From Candidatus Methanomassiliicoccus intestinalis Issoire-Mx1 (GTDB lineage Archaea > Thermoplasmatota > Thermoplasmata > Methanomassiliicoccales > Methanomassiliicoccaceae): a stretch of DNA of 64,000 nucleotides. The notes below the pieces were generated by a model. It saw only the letters and a program-made list of their open reading frames with translations, was not told the origin of the DNA and searched no databases. The position numbers and the translations under genes were made by a program. The DNA lies in contig NC_021353.1 of assembly GCF_000404225.1 (NCBI RefSeq), forward strand, positions 1,612,001-1,676,000, written 5' to 3'. This document shows positions 36,061 through 44,699 of the stretch, piece by piece (the first letter of the stretch is position 1; each line of letters starts with the position of its first letter).

Positions 36061-36441
36061 TTATACTTTTATAATTTTACGTTTTCCCATTGCGACCATG
36101 TACAGAACTTCGTCGCCTGGTTGCAGGTCTGCAAATTCTGGATCAGCAGGTAATGAGAATTGTTCGTATGTTTCAAGGTCCATTACATTCAATTCGTCAC
36201 CAGCAAGATTCAGGATCTGTCCCTTTCTCTTGTCGATCATTGGCACCTGGATTTTATGTTTCACTGGGTGCACAACGCTTCTCTTCTTTCCATCATACAA
36301 GCCTACAGCTTCTATACGAGCTTTAGCTTCGCCGTGTTTTCCAGGTTTGGATGTATCGATGGAAATAATCTTGCAGGGTTCCTCATCAATAAGCATATAA
36401 CGGCCTACTTTGAGTTCCCTTACTTCAGCCTGAGTCCACAT
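36061..36441 (-). CDS. eif5a: Translation initiation factor 5A
   Basis: Promotes peptide-bond formation and elongation through difficult sequences, after a lysine is modified to hypusine or deoxyhypusine. 126 residues. The hypusine loop SKPGKHGEAK carries Lys35 as the modified residue. The rest forms an SH3-like N-domain and an OB fold (QILNLAGDELNVMDLETYEQFSL). No deoxyhypusine synthase is next to it. Monocistronic between the Nop5 gene and the RNA-rich gap. Confidence 0.96.
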   Translation of the reverse strand: MWTQAEVRELKVGRYMLIDEEPCKIISIDTSKPGKHGEAKARIEAVGLYDGKKRSVVHPVKHKIQVPMIDKRKGQILNLAGDELNVMDLETYEQFSLPADPEFADLQPGDEVLYMVAMGKRKIIKV

Positions 36442-36514
36442 AGTAATCTAAAAAAGGGAAAACACCAGCTATTTATATAACTTGCTGGTCGAAAGCGCAA
36501 TATTATGGAAAATT

Positions 36515-37603
36515 TTATTTTGCCTTTCTATTTTTGTTATTATTGCGTTTTTTAGGCTTGCGGTTTTGTCTTACGGGTTCCTTCCTTGGCGGAGGTTCGG
36601 GATACTTCTCCTGAATCTCTTCTACCCTTTTGCAGAGATCCTCATAAAGCTGATCTCCAATGAATTCACCTTTAAAGTAGTCAATCTTGGCAGCCAGCGA
36701 TAATTTATTGGACATTGCTCTAGCGATCTTTCCCCTTTGCCAATATGCAGCCTTGTGAATCAGAGGATGCTGGAAGATTATACCGTGCTTAGGTGGTCTT
36801 TTGCCCTGTTTCAGGTGTGCAAAGAGAGCTTTTTCTGCACCTAGGAGCTGGACTGTTCCTGCAGGCATAGTTGTGAGACGCTTCAGACCCCCTGCCAGAG
36901 AGATTAATCTGGCAGCAAGACTGTGTCCTACAACTGCAGAAAGATTTGGTGCAGCCTTATCCATCCTGTCCTTGATGTATTTTTCAAGTTCCTCTTTTTC
37001 CTCGTATAAATAATGAAGTGAGGAGGCAAAATGCCTTATTGAGTTCAGATCAACTGGCTCTAACTCTGATCCTACTGTCTCCAAGCGGAGATCCAGAGAA
37101 TCCAGAATATCCTCCCTTGACTCTTTTTCAGAGATCATGCGGGCATAGCTTTCATCAGCTGCATAGTCTGAAAGTTCTGGAAAATAGAGCCCGTACCACT
37201 CATGCAGTCTCTCACTAACAAGGTTAATTGTTTCTATCACATCATCCAGGGCTCTGACGGCCTGCACGATGACCCTGTCCGGCGACAAAGGCTCCCTGAT
37301 CCTCATTTTTCCCAGTTCAATCATTACTTTCTGCATAAGCTGGGGAGAATAGCCAAAATCTTCAGGGTGAATGAATGAAGAATCACAGAATTCCGGTCTG
37401 CCCAATGAGGACATCCTTGCTTCAGCCACATGAATATGCTTTCCAGCCAGCTGTTCCTCTTCTGGAAGGATTTCACCGCGCTGAACAACTGAAAGCTTCT
37501 GCGCAATGGTGTTTGGATTCTTATCAAACAGGATACTGCGGACTACTTTGTCTTTGTCAACTAAGAATACTCCAAACCACTTTGTTACAATTATCATCGG
37601 CAT
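36515..37603 (-). CDS. nop5: C/D box ribonucleoprotein subunit Nop5
   Basis: Scaffold of the box C/D complex that guides 2'-O-methylation, binding L7Ae, guide RNA and fibrillarin. 362 residues: N-terminal fibrillarin-binding domain (1-130), coiled coil (about 140-230) and NOP domain with NLSAVVGHSLAARLISLAGGLKRLTTMPAGTVQLLGAEKALF, and a basic Lys/Arg-Asn tail (KPKKRNNNKNRKAK). ATG at 37603 is six bases after the aldolase stop. Fibrillarin, the usual neighbour, is not beside it; instead it follows mtnA and an aldolase. Confidence 0.94.
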   Translation of the reverse strand: MPMIIVTKWFGVFLVDKDKVVRSILFDKNPNTIAQKLSVVQRGEILPEEEQLAGKHIHVAEARMSSLGRPEFCDSSFIHPEDFGYSPQLMQKVMIELGKMRIREPLSPDRVIVQAVRALDDVIETINLVSERLHEWYGLYFPELSDYAADESYARMISEKESREDILDSLDLRLETVGSELEPVDLNSIRHFASSLHYLYEEKEELEKYIKDRMDKAAPNLSAVVGHSLAARLISLAGGLKRLTTMPAGTVQLLGAEKALFAHLKQGKRPPKHGIIFQHPLIHKAAYWQRGKIARAMSNKLSLAAKIDYFKGEFIGDQLYEDLCKRVEEIQEKYPEPPPRKEPVRQNRKPKKRNNNKNRKAK

Positions 37604-37609
37604 GCACCA

Positions 37610-38224
37610 TCATTTGCTCATAGCAAGTACCCTTTCGATTTCATCTTCTGGAAGACCGGGTACCTCACCGCATTTCAATTGTAAAGTGGCAATGTATTCA
37701 AGGGTTTCCATTCTGAAGAAGGCATCCATCAGATCTTTGCCGACTACCAAAGCGCCGTGGTTCTGCATCAGGCAGGCTTTGCTTGGTCCCATAGTGGCAA
37801 TTAATTTCTCAGCCAAGCCGTCTGAACCTGGAGTATCGTAAGGTATCATCGGCACATCTTTTCCTAGGATCATTAAAGATTCTGGAGTAAGATTCGTACG
37901 GAGATCTTTTTTCTGGATGGCAAGAACTGTGCAAGAAACAGGATGGCAGTGGATGACTGCATTTACATCAGGCCGGGAACGGTAGATCCCTAAATGGAAG
38001 GGAGTCTCGATTGATGGTTTTCCTTTTCCGATTATCTCTCCTGATGAAATATCAATTTCAATCATATCGCGACCGGAAAGCATTCCTTTGCAGACACCTG
38101 ACGGAGTGATCAACATAGAGTTGCCAGCCCTTACACTCATATTGCCGCCGCTGGCAATTGTCAGACGCTTTTCATAAAGCAGCCTGCCGACATCAGCCAG
38201 ATCCTGAGAAAGTTGTTCATTCAT
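37610..38224 (-). CDS. Class II aldolase (fuculose-phosphate aldolase / AraD family)
   Basis: 204 residues, zinc-dependent aldolase. Metal ligands are visible in NAVIHCHPVSCTVLA and QNHGALVVG; the phosphate-binding GGNMSVRAG is at the N-terminus. Directly downstream of mtnA (10 bases), this fits the salvage of 5'-deoxyadenosine or methylthioadenosine: MtnA makes the ketose 1-phosphate, and this enzyme splits it into dihydroxyacetone phosphate and an aldehyde. In methanogens the lactaldehyde or methylglyoxal formed can feed F420 or aromatic amino-acid synthesis. Exact substrate unknown. Confidence 0.88.
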   Translation of the reverse strand: MNEQLSQDLADVGRLLYEKRLTIASGGNMSVRAGNSMLITPSGVCKGMLSGRDMIEIDISSGEIIGKGKPSIETPFHLGIYRSRPDVNAVIHCHPVSCTVLAIQKKDLRTNLTPESLMILGKDVPMIPYDTPGSDGLAEKLIATMGPSKACLMQNHGALVVGKDLMDAFFRMETLEYIATLQLKCGEVPGLPEDEIERVLAMSK

Positions 38225-38234
38225 AATTGCACCA

Positions 38235-39242
38235 TCATAGTTTTGCAGAATTTATGCGGCTTATCTCGCTTGGAGACAAGACCCCAATTTCAGTTATGAA
38301 ACCTTTAACATACTTAGCTTCAGACATATCGAATGATGGATTGAGCGCACTGCATCCGTCTGGAGCTATTCTGTATCCATCTATTTCTGTAACTTCCTCT
38401 TCACTGCGGTCTTCGATAACAATCTCTTTTCCGCTGGCAATGCTGAAGTCAAATGTTGAAACTGGAGCGGCTACATAAAATGGAATGCCTAACTCATGAG
38501 CTAAGACGGCCTTATCATAGGTCCCGATTTTATTGGCAAAATCTCCGTTTGCAGCGATTCTGTCAGCTCCGACTATGATCATATCCACACCTTTTCTCAT
38601 CACTGCGCCTGATGCTCCATCGGCGATAATCTTGTGCGGGATCCCCTCGTTCAAAAGTTCCCATGCAGTTAGCTTCATACCCTGCAGCCTGGGACGGGTT
38701 TCAGAGGTATATACGAATATATTCTTACCCTGATCCCTGGCAGCCCTCATAGGTGCAAGAGCAGTCCCGATATCTACAGTTGCTAAGGCACCGGCATTGC
38801 AGTGAGTCATGATGACGTTTCCATCGGCAATTAATTCTGCTCCATATTCACCGATCTTACGGCATTTGTCTACAATCTGATCAGCGTAATTATTCGCGGC
38901 AGTGACCAGATTTTCATTATTTTTTGCAGCCTCGAGCATTTTATCTACAGCATAGAACAAATCAAAAGCTGTCGGCCTGGTAGATTTCAGAACAGTTGCT
39001 GCTTCCAAAAGATCTACTTCCTGCAGAGATGCTAAAGCCATGCCATACGCCGCAGAGGCACCGATAGCAGGTGCACCGCGGACTGTCATATTTTTGATAG
39101 CCTCGGCTACATCAAGATAATTAGAAAATTCGATAATTTTGAACTCATGAGGTAAGATTCGCTGGTCGATCATTTTGACTTTGTTATCTTCAAACCATAC
39201 TGCACGGATATCAATGGATCCACCATCAGTAAGAACTTTCAT
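38235..39242 (-). CDS. mtnA: S-methyl-5-thioribose-1-phosphate isomerase
   Basis: Isomerises methylthioribose 1-phosphate (or deoxyribose 1-phosphate analogues) to the ketose. 335 residues. Conserved segments: MTVRGAPAIGASAAYGMAL, MTHCNAGALATVDIGTALAP with the active-site cysteine, GASGAVMRKGVDMIIVGADR with the catalytic aspartate, and NGDFANKIGTYDKAVLAHE. This distinguishes it from eIF2B-type relatives. First gene of mtnA-aldolase-nop5, all on the minus strand with gaps of ten bases or less. Confidence 0.92.
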   Translation of the reverse strand: MKVLTDGGSIDIRAVWFEDNKVKMIDQRILPHEFKIIEFSNYLDVAEAIKNMTVRGAPAIGASAAYGMALASLQEVDLLEAATVLKSTRPTAFDLFYAVDKMLEAAKNNENLVTAANNYADQIVDKCRKIGEYGAELIADGNVIMTHCNAGALATVDIGTALAPMRAARDQGKNIFVYTSETRPRLQGMKLTAWELLNEGIPHKIIADGASGAVMRKGVDMIIVGADRIAANGDFANKIGTYDKAVLAHELGIPFYVAAPVSTFDFSIASGKEIVIEDRSEEEVTEIDGYRIAPDGCSALNPSFDMSEAKYVKGFITEIGVLSPSEISRINSAKL

Positions 39243-39325
39243 TTAACCACTTAGTTGTAGGAAGTCGCTTACAAATAATATACTTGTTGACAAAAAAGAT
39301 AAGGGAGATTTAACCCCCTAAGTGT

Positions 39326-40261
39326 TTATCTGCTTGGAATCTTGTTGTCAATCAGAACTACCATCCCCATCTGATTATTATCTATCGGTTCTCCATTGAT
39401 GCATATTTTTGAGAGCTCATCAACAGAGGAGCTGCTGTACAGGCAATACATGCGCACTAGGCAATTACCATACATGCTTGGTCCCCTTGTCATAGGAGGA
39501 CCTTCCCAACCACAATCCTTCCATGCCCAATACTTCTCAAAAGATGTTATCAATTCCAGAGGAGTAACATACATATCAAGAGCATTAGTTTCACGATCAG
39601 AGCAGATTCCCCCAAACAGATTGAGTGTAGATGTTACCAAGTCATAATCGTAGACCGTTGTATATGTTAAGCAATTTCCAGTGATTTTCATGAGTTCATT
39701 GAGAGATAAAACATCATGTGGTACTCTGCCTGTCTGAAAATGATTTTTATCAAAATATTCATCTTTTGCCATCCTCTCAAGTATGGTTGTGTCATGAAGA
39801 TGCGCGGTGTTGTTAGAATCAGTAAAATGATAGATTACATCTTCAGACACTTTGCGACAATTCCACATAGGAGTCATACCTGGTTTTTTTACACTTATAT
39901 CTATATGGGAGACCATGGTTTCAGGCCCAAATGGGGGCATATCAACATCCAGATAAATGGCAATGTTGTCTCCCCTTGTTAGATACCAATATACGAATAA
40001 GAACAAACGAGCGTCTATTTTGGGACAGATATCATCTGCCACTACATATGTGTGCCAATCAACATCAGTGTTCATCAGTTTGTTGAGATGGTGATTAAAA
40101 TTATCAGCATATTCCTGTTGAGATGCGTTGAGAATTTCATCATATCTGGCCAACTTGATACAACCATAAATTAATGTTTCTTCTTCCAAGTATGGATATC
40201 CCCTTGGGGGTGCATGACTCATGATTTCTTCTAAAGGCACATCTGTAAGTATCGTGGTCAT
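39326..40261 (-). CDS. Uncharacterised protein, 311 aa, paralog A
   Basis: I do not recognise the family. It begins MTTILTDVPLEEIMSHAPPRG and shares the whole length with its upstream neighbour at 40398-41312 (same start, same DLVTSTLNLFGGI/DEAMSILSELGGI region, same end). Features: acidic, Trp/Tyr-rich, no signal peptide, no membrane helix, likely cytosolic. Conserved stretches such as LFLFVYWYLT, FGPETMVSxIDI, HLHDTxILERM and YTTVYDYD would be useful for a profile search. The flanking DNA is also duplicated (see the findings). A minor terminator-like AGGG/CCCT pairing follows the stop. Confidence 0.7.
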   Translation of the reverse strand: MTTILTDVPLEEIMSHAPPRGYPYLEEETLIYGCIKLARYDEILNASQQEYADNFNHHLNKLMNTDVDWHTYVVADDICPKIDARLFLFVYWYLTRGDNIAIYLDVDMPPFGPETMVSHIDISVKKPGMTPMWNCRKVSEDVIYHFTDSNNTAHLHDTTILERMAKDEYFDKNHFQTGRVPHDVLSLNELMKITGNCLTYTTVYDYDLVTSTLNLFGGICSDRETNALDMYVTPLELITSFEKYWAWKDCGWEGPPMTRGPSMYGNCLVRMYCLYSSSSVDELSKICINGEPIDNNQMGMVVLIDNKIPSR

Positions 40262-40361
40262 ATTACTCCGCCATAGAATGCATGTGCTGTGTATTTTTTA
40301 GTACTCTCATTATATTGTAGTAAATCGATTACAAATAATGTACTTGCTGACAGGAATAAGA

Positions 40362-40377
40362 TTGGGCATTTGCCCAA
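40362..40377 (-). terminator. Terminator between the two paralogs
   Basis: TTGGGC/GCCCAA stem with an ATTT loop, about 20 bases past the stop of the upstream paralog on the minus strand, followed there by TCTTATTCC. Confidence 0.55.
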
Positions 40378-40397
40378 ATATTATGTTTTATTGTCGA

Positions 40398-41312
40398 TTA
40401 GATGAAAGCTATCAATCCAATCAGATTATTGTCAACAGGTACGTCCCATATACAAACCCTGAGGAGCATATTGACATAGGATCTGCTATAGAGACCGTAC
40501 ATTTTCACCTGGCAGTCATTATATTTGCTGTCTTTTCTAGTCATCGGAGGAGTTTTACCGCCTCGATCTTTCCACTCCCAGTACTGCTCATATGATGTTA
40601 TCAGTTCTAATGGTTTAGCGTACTTCTTCCATACTTCATTCTCTCTTGCTGACAGTATTCCACCGAGTTCAGAGAGTATAGACATCGCTTCATCATAATC
40701 ATAGACTGTTGTATACATCGAACAGTTTCCAGAAATTTCCATGAGCTCTTTGAGTGTTATATGATCGTTTGGTATTCTGCCGATTAAAAAATTCTCATCA
40801 AAATATTCATCTTTACTCATCCGTTCCAAAATAGCAGTATCATGAAGGTGTGCACTGCCGCTGGGATCTAAGAAATGATATAGCACATCTGGGACATTAC
40901 GATGATACTCTTCCTTAGGTGTCATGCCTGAACCTTTTGGTGCAATGTCTATGGTTGAAACCATAGTCTCTGGTCCAAATCCCGGTATATTCTCTATGCG
41001 GTATAGTACGATATGCTTACCTTTTGTAAGATACCAATACACAAATAGAAACGTACTAACATCAATTGATAGTCCGGTATCCTCTTCCAGAGTATATACG
41101 TACCAATGATTTACATCAGTATGCAGAAGATTATTGACCTGCTGATCAAAACCGCAGTTGAAGTATTTGAGATAGCTGAGTCGTATATCATCACGCCTGA
41201 TGATCCTCACACAGCCATGAATCAGCAGTTCATCTTCTAGGTAGTCCTCTCCTCTTGAAGGTGCATGCTCCATTATCTCTTCAAGGGGTCTATCAGTGAG
41301 TATTGCGGTCAT
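40398..41312 (-). CDS. Uncharacterised protein, 304 aa, paralog B
   Basis: Homologous end to end with the preceding protein and lying directly upstream of it. Starts MTAILTDRPLEEIMEHAPSRG. The bases before both starts share CATAGAATGCATGTGCTG on the plus strand, so the promoter region was copied too. Both genes are likely the result of a tandem duplication followed by drift, as their proteins differ at roughly half of the positions by eye. No function can be inferred from motifs. Confidence 0.7.
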   Translation of the reverse strand: MTAILTDRPLEEIMEHAPSRGEDYLEDELLIHGCVRIIRRDDIRLSYLKYFNCGFDQQVNNLLHTDVNHWYVYTLEEDTGLSIDVSTFLFVYWYLTKGKHIVLYRIENIPGFGPETMVSTIDIAPKGSGMTPKEEYHRNVPDVLYHFLDPSGSAHLHDTAILERMSKDEYFDENFLIGRIPNDHITLKELMEISGNCSMYTTVYDYDEAMSILSELGGILSARENEVWKKYAKPLELITSYEQYWEWKDRGGKTPPMTRKDSKYNDCQVKMYGLYSRSYVNMLLRVCIWDVPVDNNLIGLIAFI

Positions 41313-41406
41313 ATTGGTTCTCCATAGAATGCATGTGCTGGATATTACTTAATGCTCTAGGATATGAATGAGACCCTAAATTTTGAATTAATAAATTGAG
41401 AATAAA

Positions 41407-42912
41407 TTAGATGAGAGGATTTTCTCTCAACATCTCAATATCACTGATGTAAAGGTCCCTCAGATCTTTCAGATTCCACCTTAGCATGGCTAACCTTTCA
41501 AATCCCATGCCCCATGCTAAAACAGGATGTTTTATTCCAAAAGGCTCTGTAACCTCTGGACGGAATACTCCGGCTCCACCGAGTTCCATCCATTTTCCTC
41601 TGAATTTAACCTCTACTTCTAATGAAGGTTCTACGTAAGGGAAATACCCTGGACGGAATCGTATGTCTGTGAAACCCATGCGACGGTAGAATTCTTTGAT
41701 GATACCGCACAGCATATCGAAATTCGCATCTTCATCCATGATGATCCCTTCAATCTGTGTGAATTCTGGAAGATGCGTTGCATCTATGGCTTCTTTTCTG
41801 AAAACTTTGCTGAGTGAGAACACCTTTACTGGAGGTTCAGTGTGCTGGCTGAGATATTTGATGCTGTTGACGGTTGTGTGAGTCCTCAGAAGTAGTTTTT
41901 CAGCTTCCTCCTTTGACCATTTTGTTCCCCAGCCTATTGATCCTGTATTTCCTCCGTTCTCATGAATTGCTGCTACTTTTTCTACTACAGGATCGTCCAA
42001 TTCAGCACGCTGCGGATGTGCTAAGTAGAAAGTGTCTTGGAGTTCCCTGGCTGGGTGATCTTGTGGTGTAAAGAGGGCATCCATGTTCCAGAATGCAGGC
42101 TGCACGTATTGTTCATCGATTTCTTTAAACCCCATACTGGTAAAAATCGTTCTAATCTCATCGGCTATGATGCTCAGAGGATGTTTTTTACCGGGATAGA
42201 TTGCAGGTGCAAATGTCCTGACATCATATTTTCTAATGGCAACGTCTTTCCATTTCCCACTCTGGATCAATTCTGGAGTCAGTTGTGCTACTTCTTCTTT
42301 GACTTCTAATCCGCTGTTCACAACTTCTTTTCCCAGATCAGTCAATGTAAGTATCCTATCTGTGACTATGCGCTCAGATATAAGATCCTGCCTGGATTTT
42401 AATTGAGCTATGGCTTTTGAATCAAGATCAGACTCGTGTGCCTCACCGTTTGATAAGATTCTCAAAACTTTTTCATCGTCTGTCTCAGTTTTGGATTTTC
42501 CCTCTTCTGTAACGATGATCATTGTTTTGCCAGATGATTTGTCAATGGATGCGAGATTCTTTTTTCTCAGCCAGCCGAGAGCAATAGAAACTTCAGAACT
42601 GTCGACCGCTTTTGACAGATCGGCCATTTCTATTTTACCGTCATTGTTCAATATGTATTCCAACGCCCGCCTCTCAGGAAGAGGCGCATCCAACGGCTTC
42701 TTAAGGGCATAGCATTTGTAAGAGGTCTCAGAAAGAGTGATTAATCCCTTAGCATTAAGCCAGGAAGCAGCATTCATGACTTCAACTAACTGGTCAAAAG
42801 CACCAGCAGAAAATATTTCTTCAGGGGAAGTCGGTTTACCTTTCGATGCCAGCGCTAGAAGTAGCCTTGATTCGTTGGCATTCAGGCCTTCTAGAATTTC
42901 TGAGACATTCAT
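41407..42912 (-). CDS. pheS: Phenylalanyl-tRNA synthetase alpha subunit
   Basis: 501 residues, archaeal/eukaryotic type with an N-terminal region of winged-helix modules (about 1-200) that bind tRNA. The class II catalytic core follows: FWNMDALFTPQDHPARELQDTFYL, motif 2 around FRKEAIDATHLPEFTQIEG and motif 3 WGMGFERLAMLRW. The partner pheT is not adjacent. It follows trpS by 31 bases on the same strand, so the two synthetases probably share a message. Confidence 0.96.
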   Translation of the reverse strand: MNVSEILEGLNANESRLLLALASKGKPTSPEEIFSAGAFDQLVEVMNAASWLNAKGLITLSETSYKCYALKKPLDAPLPERRALEYILNNDGKIEMADLSKAVDSSEVSIALGWLRKKNLASIDKSSGKTMIIVTEEGKSKTETDDEKVLRILSNGEAHESDLDSKAIAQLKSRQDLISERIVTDRILTLTDLGKEVVNSGLEVKEEVAQLTPELIQSGKWKDVAIRKYDVRTFAPAIYPGKKHPLSIIADEIRTIFTSMGFKEIDEQYVQPAFWNMDALFTPQDHPARELQDTFYLAHPQRAELDDPVVEKVAAIHENGGNTGSIGWGTKWSKEEAEKLLLRTHTTVNSIKYLSQHTEPPVKVFSLSKVFRKEAIDATHLPEFTQIEGIIMDEDANFDMLCGIIKEFYRRMGFTDIRFRPGYFPYVEPSLEVEVKFRGKWMELGGAGVFRPEVTEPFGIKHPVLAWGMGFERLAMLRWNLKDLRDLYISDIEMLRENPLI

Positions 42913-42943
42913 AAAAAGAGGAAAAACGCATTAGTAATTAAGA

Positions 42944-44062
42944 CTAATCCTCGCAGAAAAGATAATCCTGAACTTTGTCTCTCGCTTTTTCCCGTTTCTC
43001 CTGATGAATTTCAATAAAGTTTACCATAGAATCCGCTAATGACTTTTTACACTCGCCACAGAGAATTTCTCCATTACGGCATTTTATCATCAGTTCCTCA
43101 AGCTTTTTGTCATCTTCTTCAAAGAGGAAATGCAGGTATTTGAACACAGAACAGATTTCTGGTTTACCACCATTCTTCCTTTGATCTTCAACTGTTACTG
43201 CACCACCTGTAAATGCAGACATTACCTTTTTACGGACTTGTTTGGGAGTATCAGTGGTGTATATTGTACTGTTTGGTTGTGAAGATGACATTTTATCTGT
43301 TCCCTGAAGACCGGGAAACATTTTATTGTGCAGCAGTGCTGGTTTATAGTATCCTAACAGCGGAGCTATGTCTCTAGCAACCCTGAAGTGAGGATCCTGA
43401 TCGATTCCGCAGGGGATCAGGCAAGGAACATTCTTTCCTTCGATTTCAGATACCATGAAGGCTGGAGCTGCCTGGATGCTTGTATAAAATATGCTCCCAA
43501 TGTTAGTGGAATTTTCAAACCCAAACACAGCACGAGCTGTAGAAAATGTGATTTTCTTTGCAGTTTTCAAAGCGATGGGATAAAGAGTCTTGATACAGTT
43601 CGTATCTATTATTATCTTAGTTAATGTAGGATCAAAGCCTAAAGCGATTACATCCAGCATGTTTTCGTATGCCATATTTTTTGTATCATCCAATGTTAAT
43701 TTTTCATTGAAAAGAAATTTCTCATCATCAGTGAGCTGAAAATAAAGTGGTACTTTGAAGGTATCCTGAAGATATTTTGTGAATATCCAAGGCATTAGGT
43801 GCCCCATGTGAGTGTTACCAGACGGCCCCCTTCCAGTATACAGATAAAATTTTTCACCTGCATCATAGCGATCAAGGATCCAATCCATGTCCCTGTGAGA
43901 GTATACTATACCTCGCTTAAGCAATGGATGAAGCTCGCCATACTTAGACATACGATCAAGAAGTGCATTATCAACATGTTTGGTTCCAAATCTTTCGATT
44001 AACATGTCGTAATCTACTTCACCGCTGACTTCCCAGGGAGTGACTTTAAAATCCTCAGCCAT
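42944..44062 (-). CDS. trpS: Tryptophanyl-tRNA synthetase
   Basis: 372 residues, class I synthetase of the archaeal/eukaryotic form. HIGH-type motif in GPSGNTHMGHLMPW, and KMSSSQPNSTIY as KMSKS motif. The C-terminal part after the fold is short (LADSMVNFIEIHQEKREKAR). It charges tRNA-Trp in the cytosol. It ends in a TAG stop. First gene of a trpS-pheS pair; 89 bases separate it from the hexuloisomerase gene upstream. Confidence 0.96.
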   Translation of the reverse strand: MAEDFKVTPWEVSGEVDYDMLIERFGTKHVDNALLDRMSKYGELHPLLKRGIVYSHRDMDWILDRYDAGEKFYLYTGRGPSGNTHMGHLMPWIFTKYLQDTFKVPLYFQLTDDEKFLFNEKLTLDDTKNMAYENMLDVIALGFDPTLTKIIIDTNCIKTLYPIALKTAKKITFSTARAVFGFENSTNIGSIFYTSIQAAPAFMVSEIEGKNVPCLIPCGIDQDPHFRVARDIAPLLGYYKPALLHNKMFPGLQGTDKMSSSQPNSTIYTTDTPKQVRKKVMSAFTGGAVTVEDQRKNGGKPEICSVFKYLHFLFEEDDKKLEELMIKCRNGEILCGECKKSLADSMVNFIEIHQEKREKARDKVQDYLFCED

Positions 44063-44151
44063 CTTACCAAAGCGAAGAGAGCGCTGGTAGTGTTTAAATT
44101 TTACCTTGGGTAGTTCTTTAAGTTAGAATACAGAATTGCTATTGTTGTACG

Positions 44152-44691
44152 TCATACCCAGATAGCATGACGCCTCTCTAGGGACTGTTCGTTTTGTCCT
44201 GTTTTCTCCATTATTTTAGGAATCAACAGATCAAAGAATAACAGCGAAGCATCTTCAAAAATAGTTCCAAGAGGAGCGTTACGCTTTTTTTCCTTATCAT
44301 CTGGAGAAGATATCTGAATGATTAGGTTAGAAGCGTGTCCAAGTTTTGAATTAGGATGAGAAGTTATTGAAATAACCTCAGCTCCTACCCTCCTTACGAT
44401 ATTGGCAGTCTGTACAGCAGACATTGTTTCACCAGTGTTTGAGACAATTATCACAAGATCTCCGGAATCAACAATTGGCGTTGTCATTTCCCCTACGAAA
44501 TGAACATCAAAGCCCAGCTGTACCAAACGGACTGCAAATGCCTGAGCGATGAGACCGGATCTGCCTACACCATAAATGAAGATCTTTCTGGGCGCAGTTA
44601 TAGAATCGATCATCAGATCGACAGATGCTTGATTTACGCCAGATAGTGCTTTATCAATTGCGCCGAGAAAGTAGTTTAGTGTCTCTTTCAT
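44152..44691 (-). CDS. hxlB: 6-phospho-3-hexuloisomerase (SIS domain)
   Basis: 179 residues, single SIS domain: IFIYGVGRSGLIAQAFAVRL, VIIVSNTGETMSAVQTANIV and VISITSHPNSKLGHASNLII. Converts fructose 6-phosphate and hexulose 6-phosphate; with hexulose-phosphate synthase it makes ribulose 5-phosphate, the archaeal route to pentoses. The synthase is not in this window. It lies eight bases after the TIM-barrel gene. The C-terminal tail ENEQSLERRHAIWV-like end is typical of PHI proteins. Confidence 0.88.
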   Translation of the reverse strand: MKETLNYFLGAIDKALSGVNQASVDLMIDSITAPRKIFIYGVGRSGLIAQAFAVRLVQLGFDVHFVGEMTTPIVDSGDLVIIVSNTGETMSAVQTANIVRRVGAEVISITSHPNSKLGHASNLIIQISSPDDKEKKRNAPLGTIFEDASLLFFDLLIPKIMEKTGQNEQSLERRHAIWV

Positions 44692-44699
44692 GAGATCAC

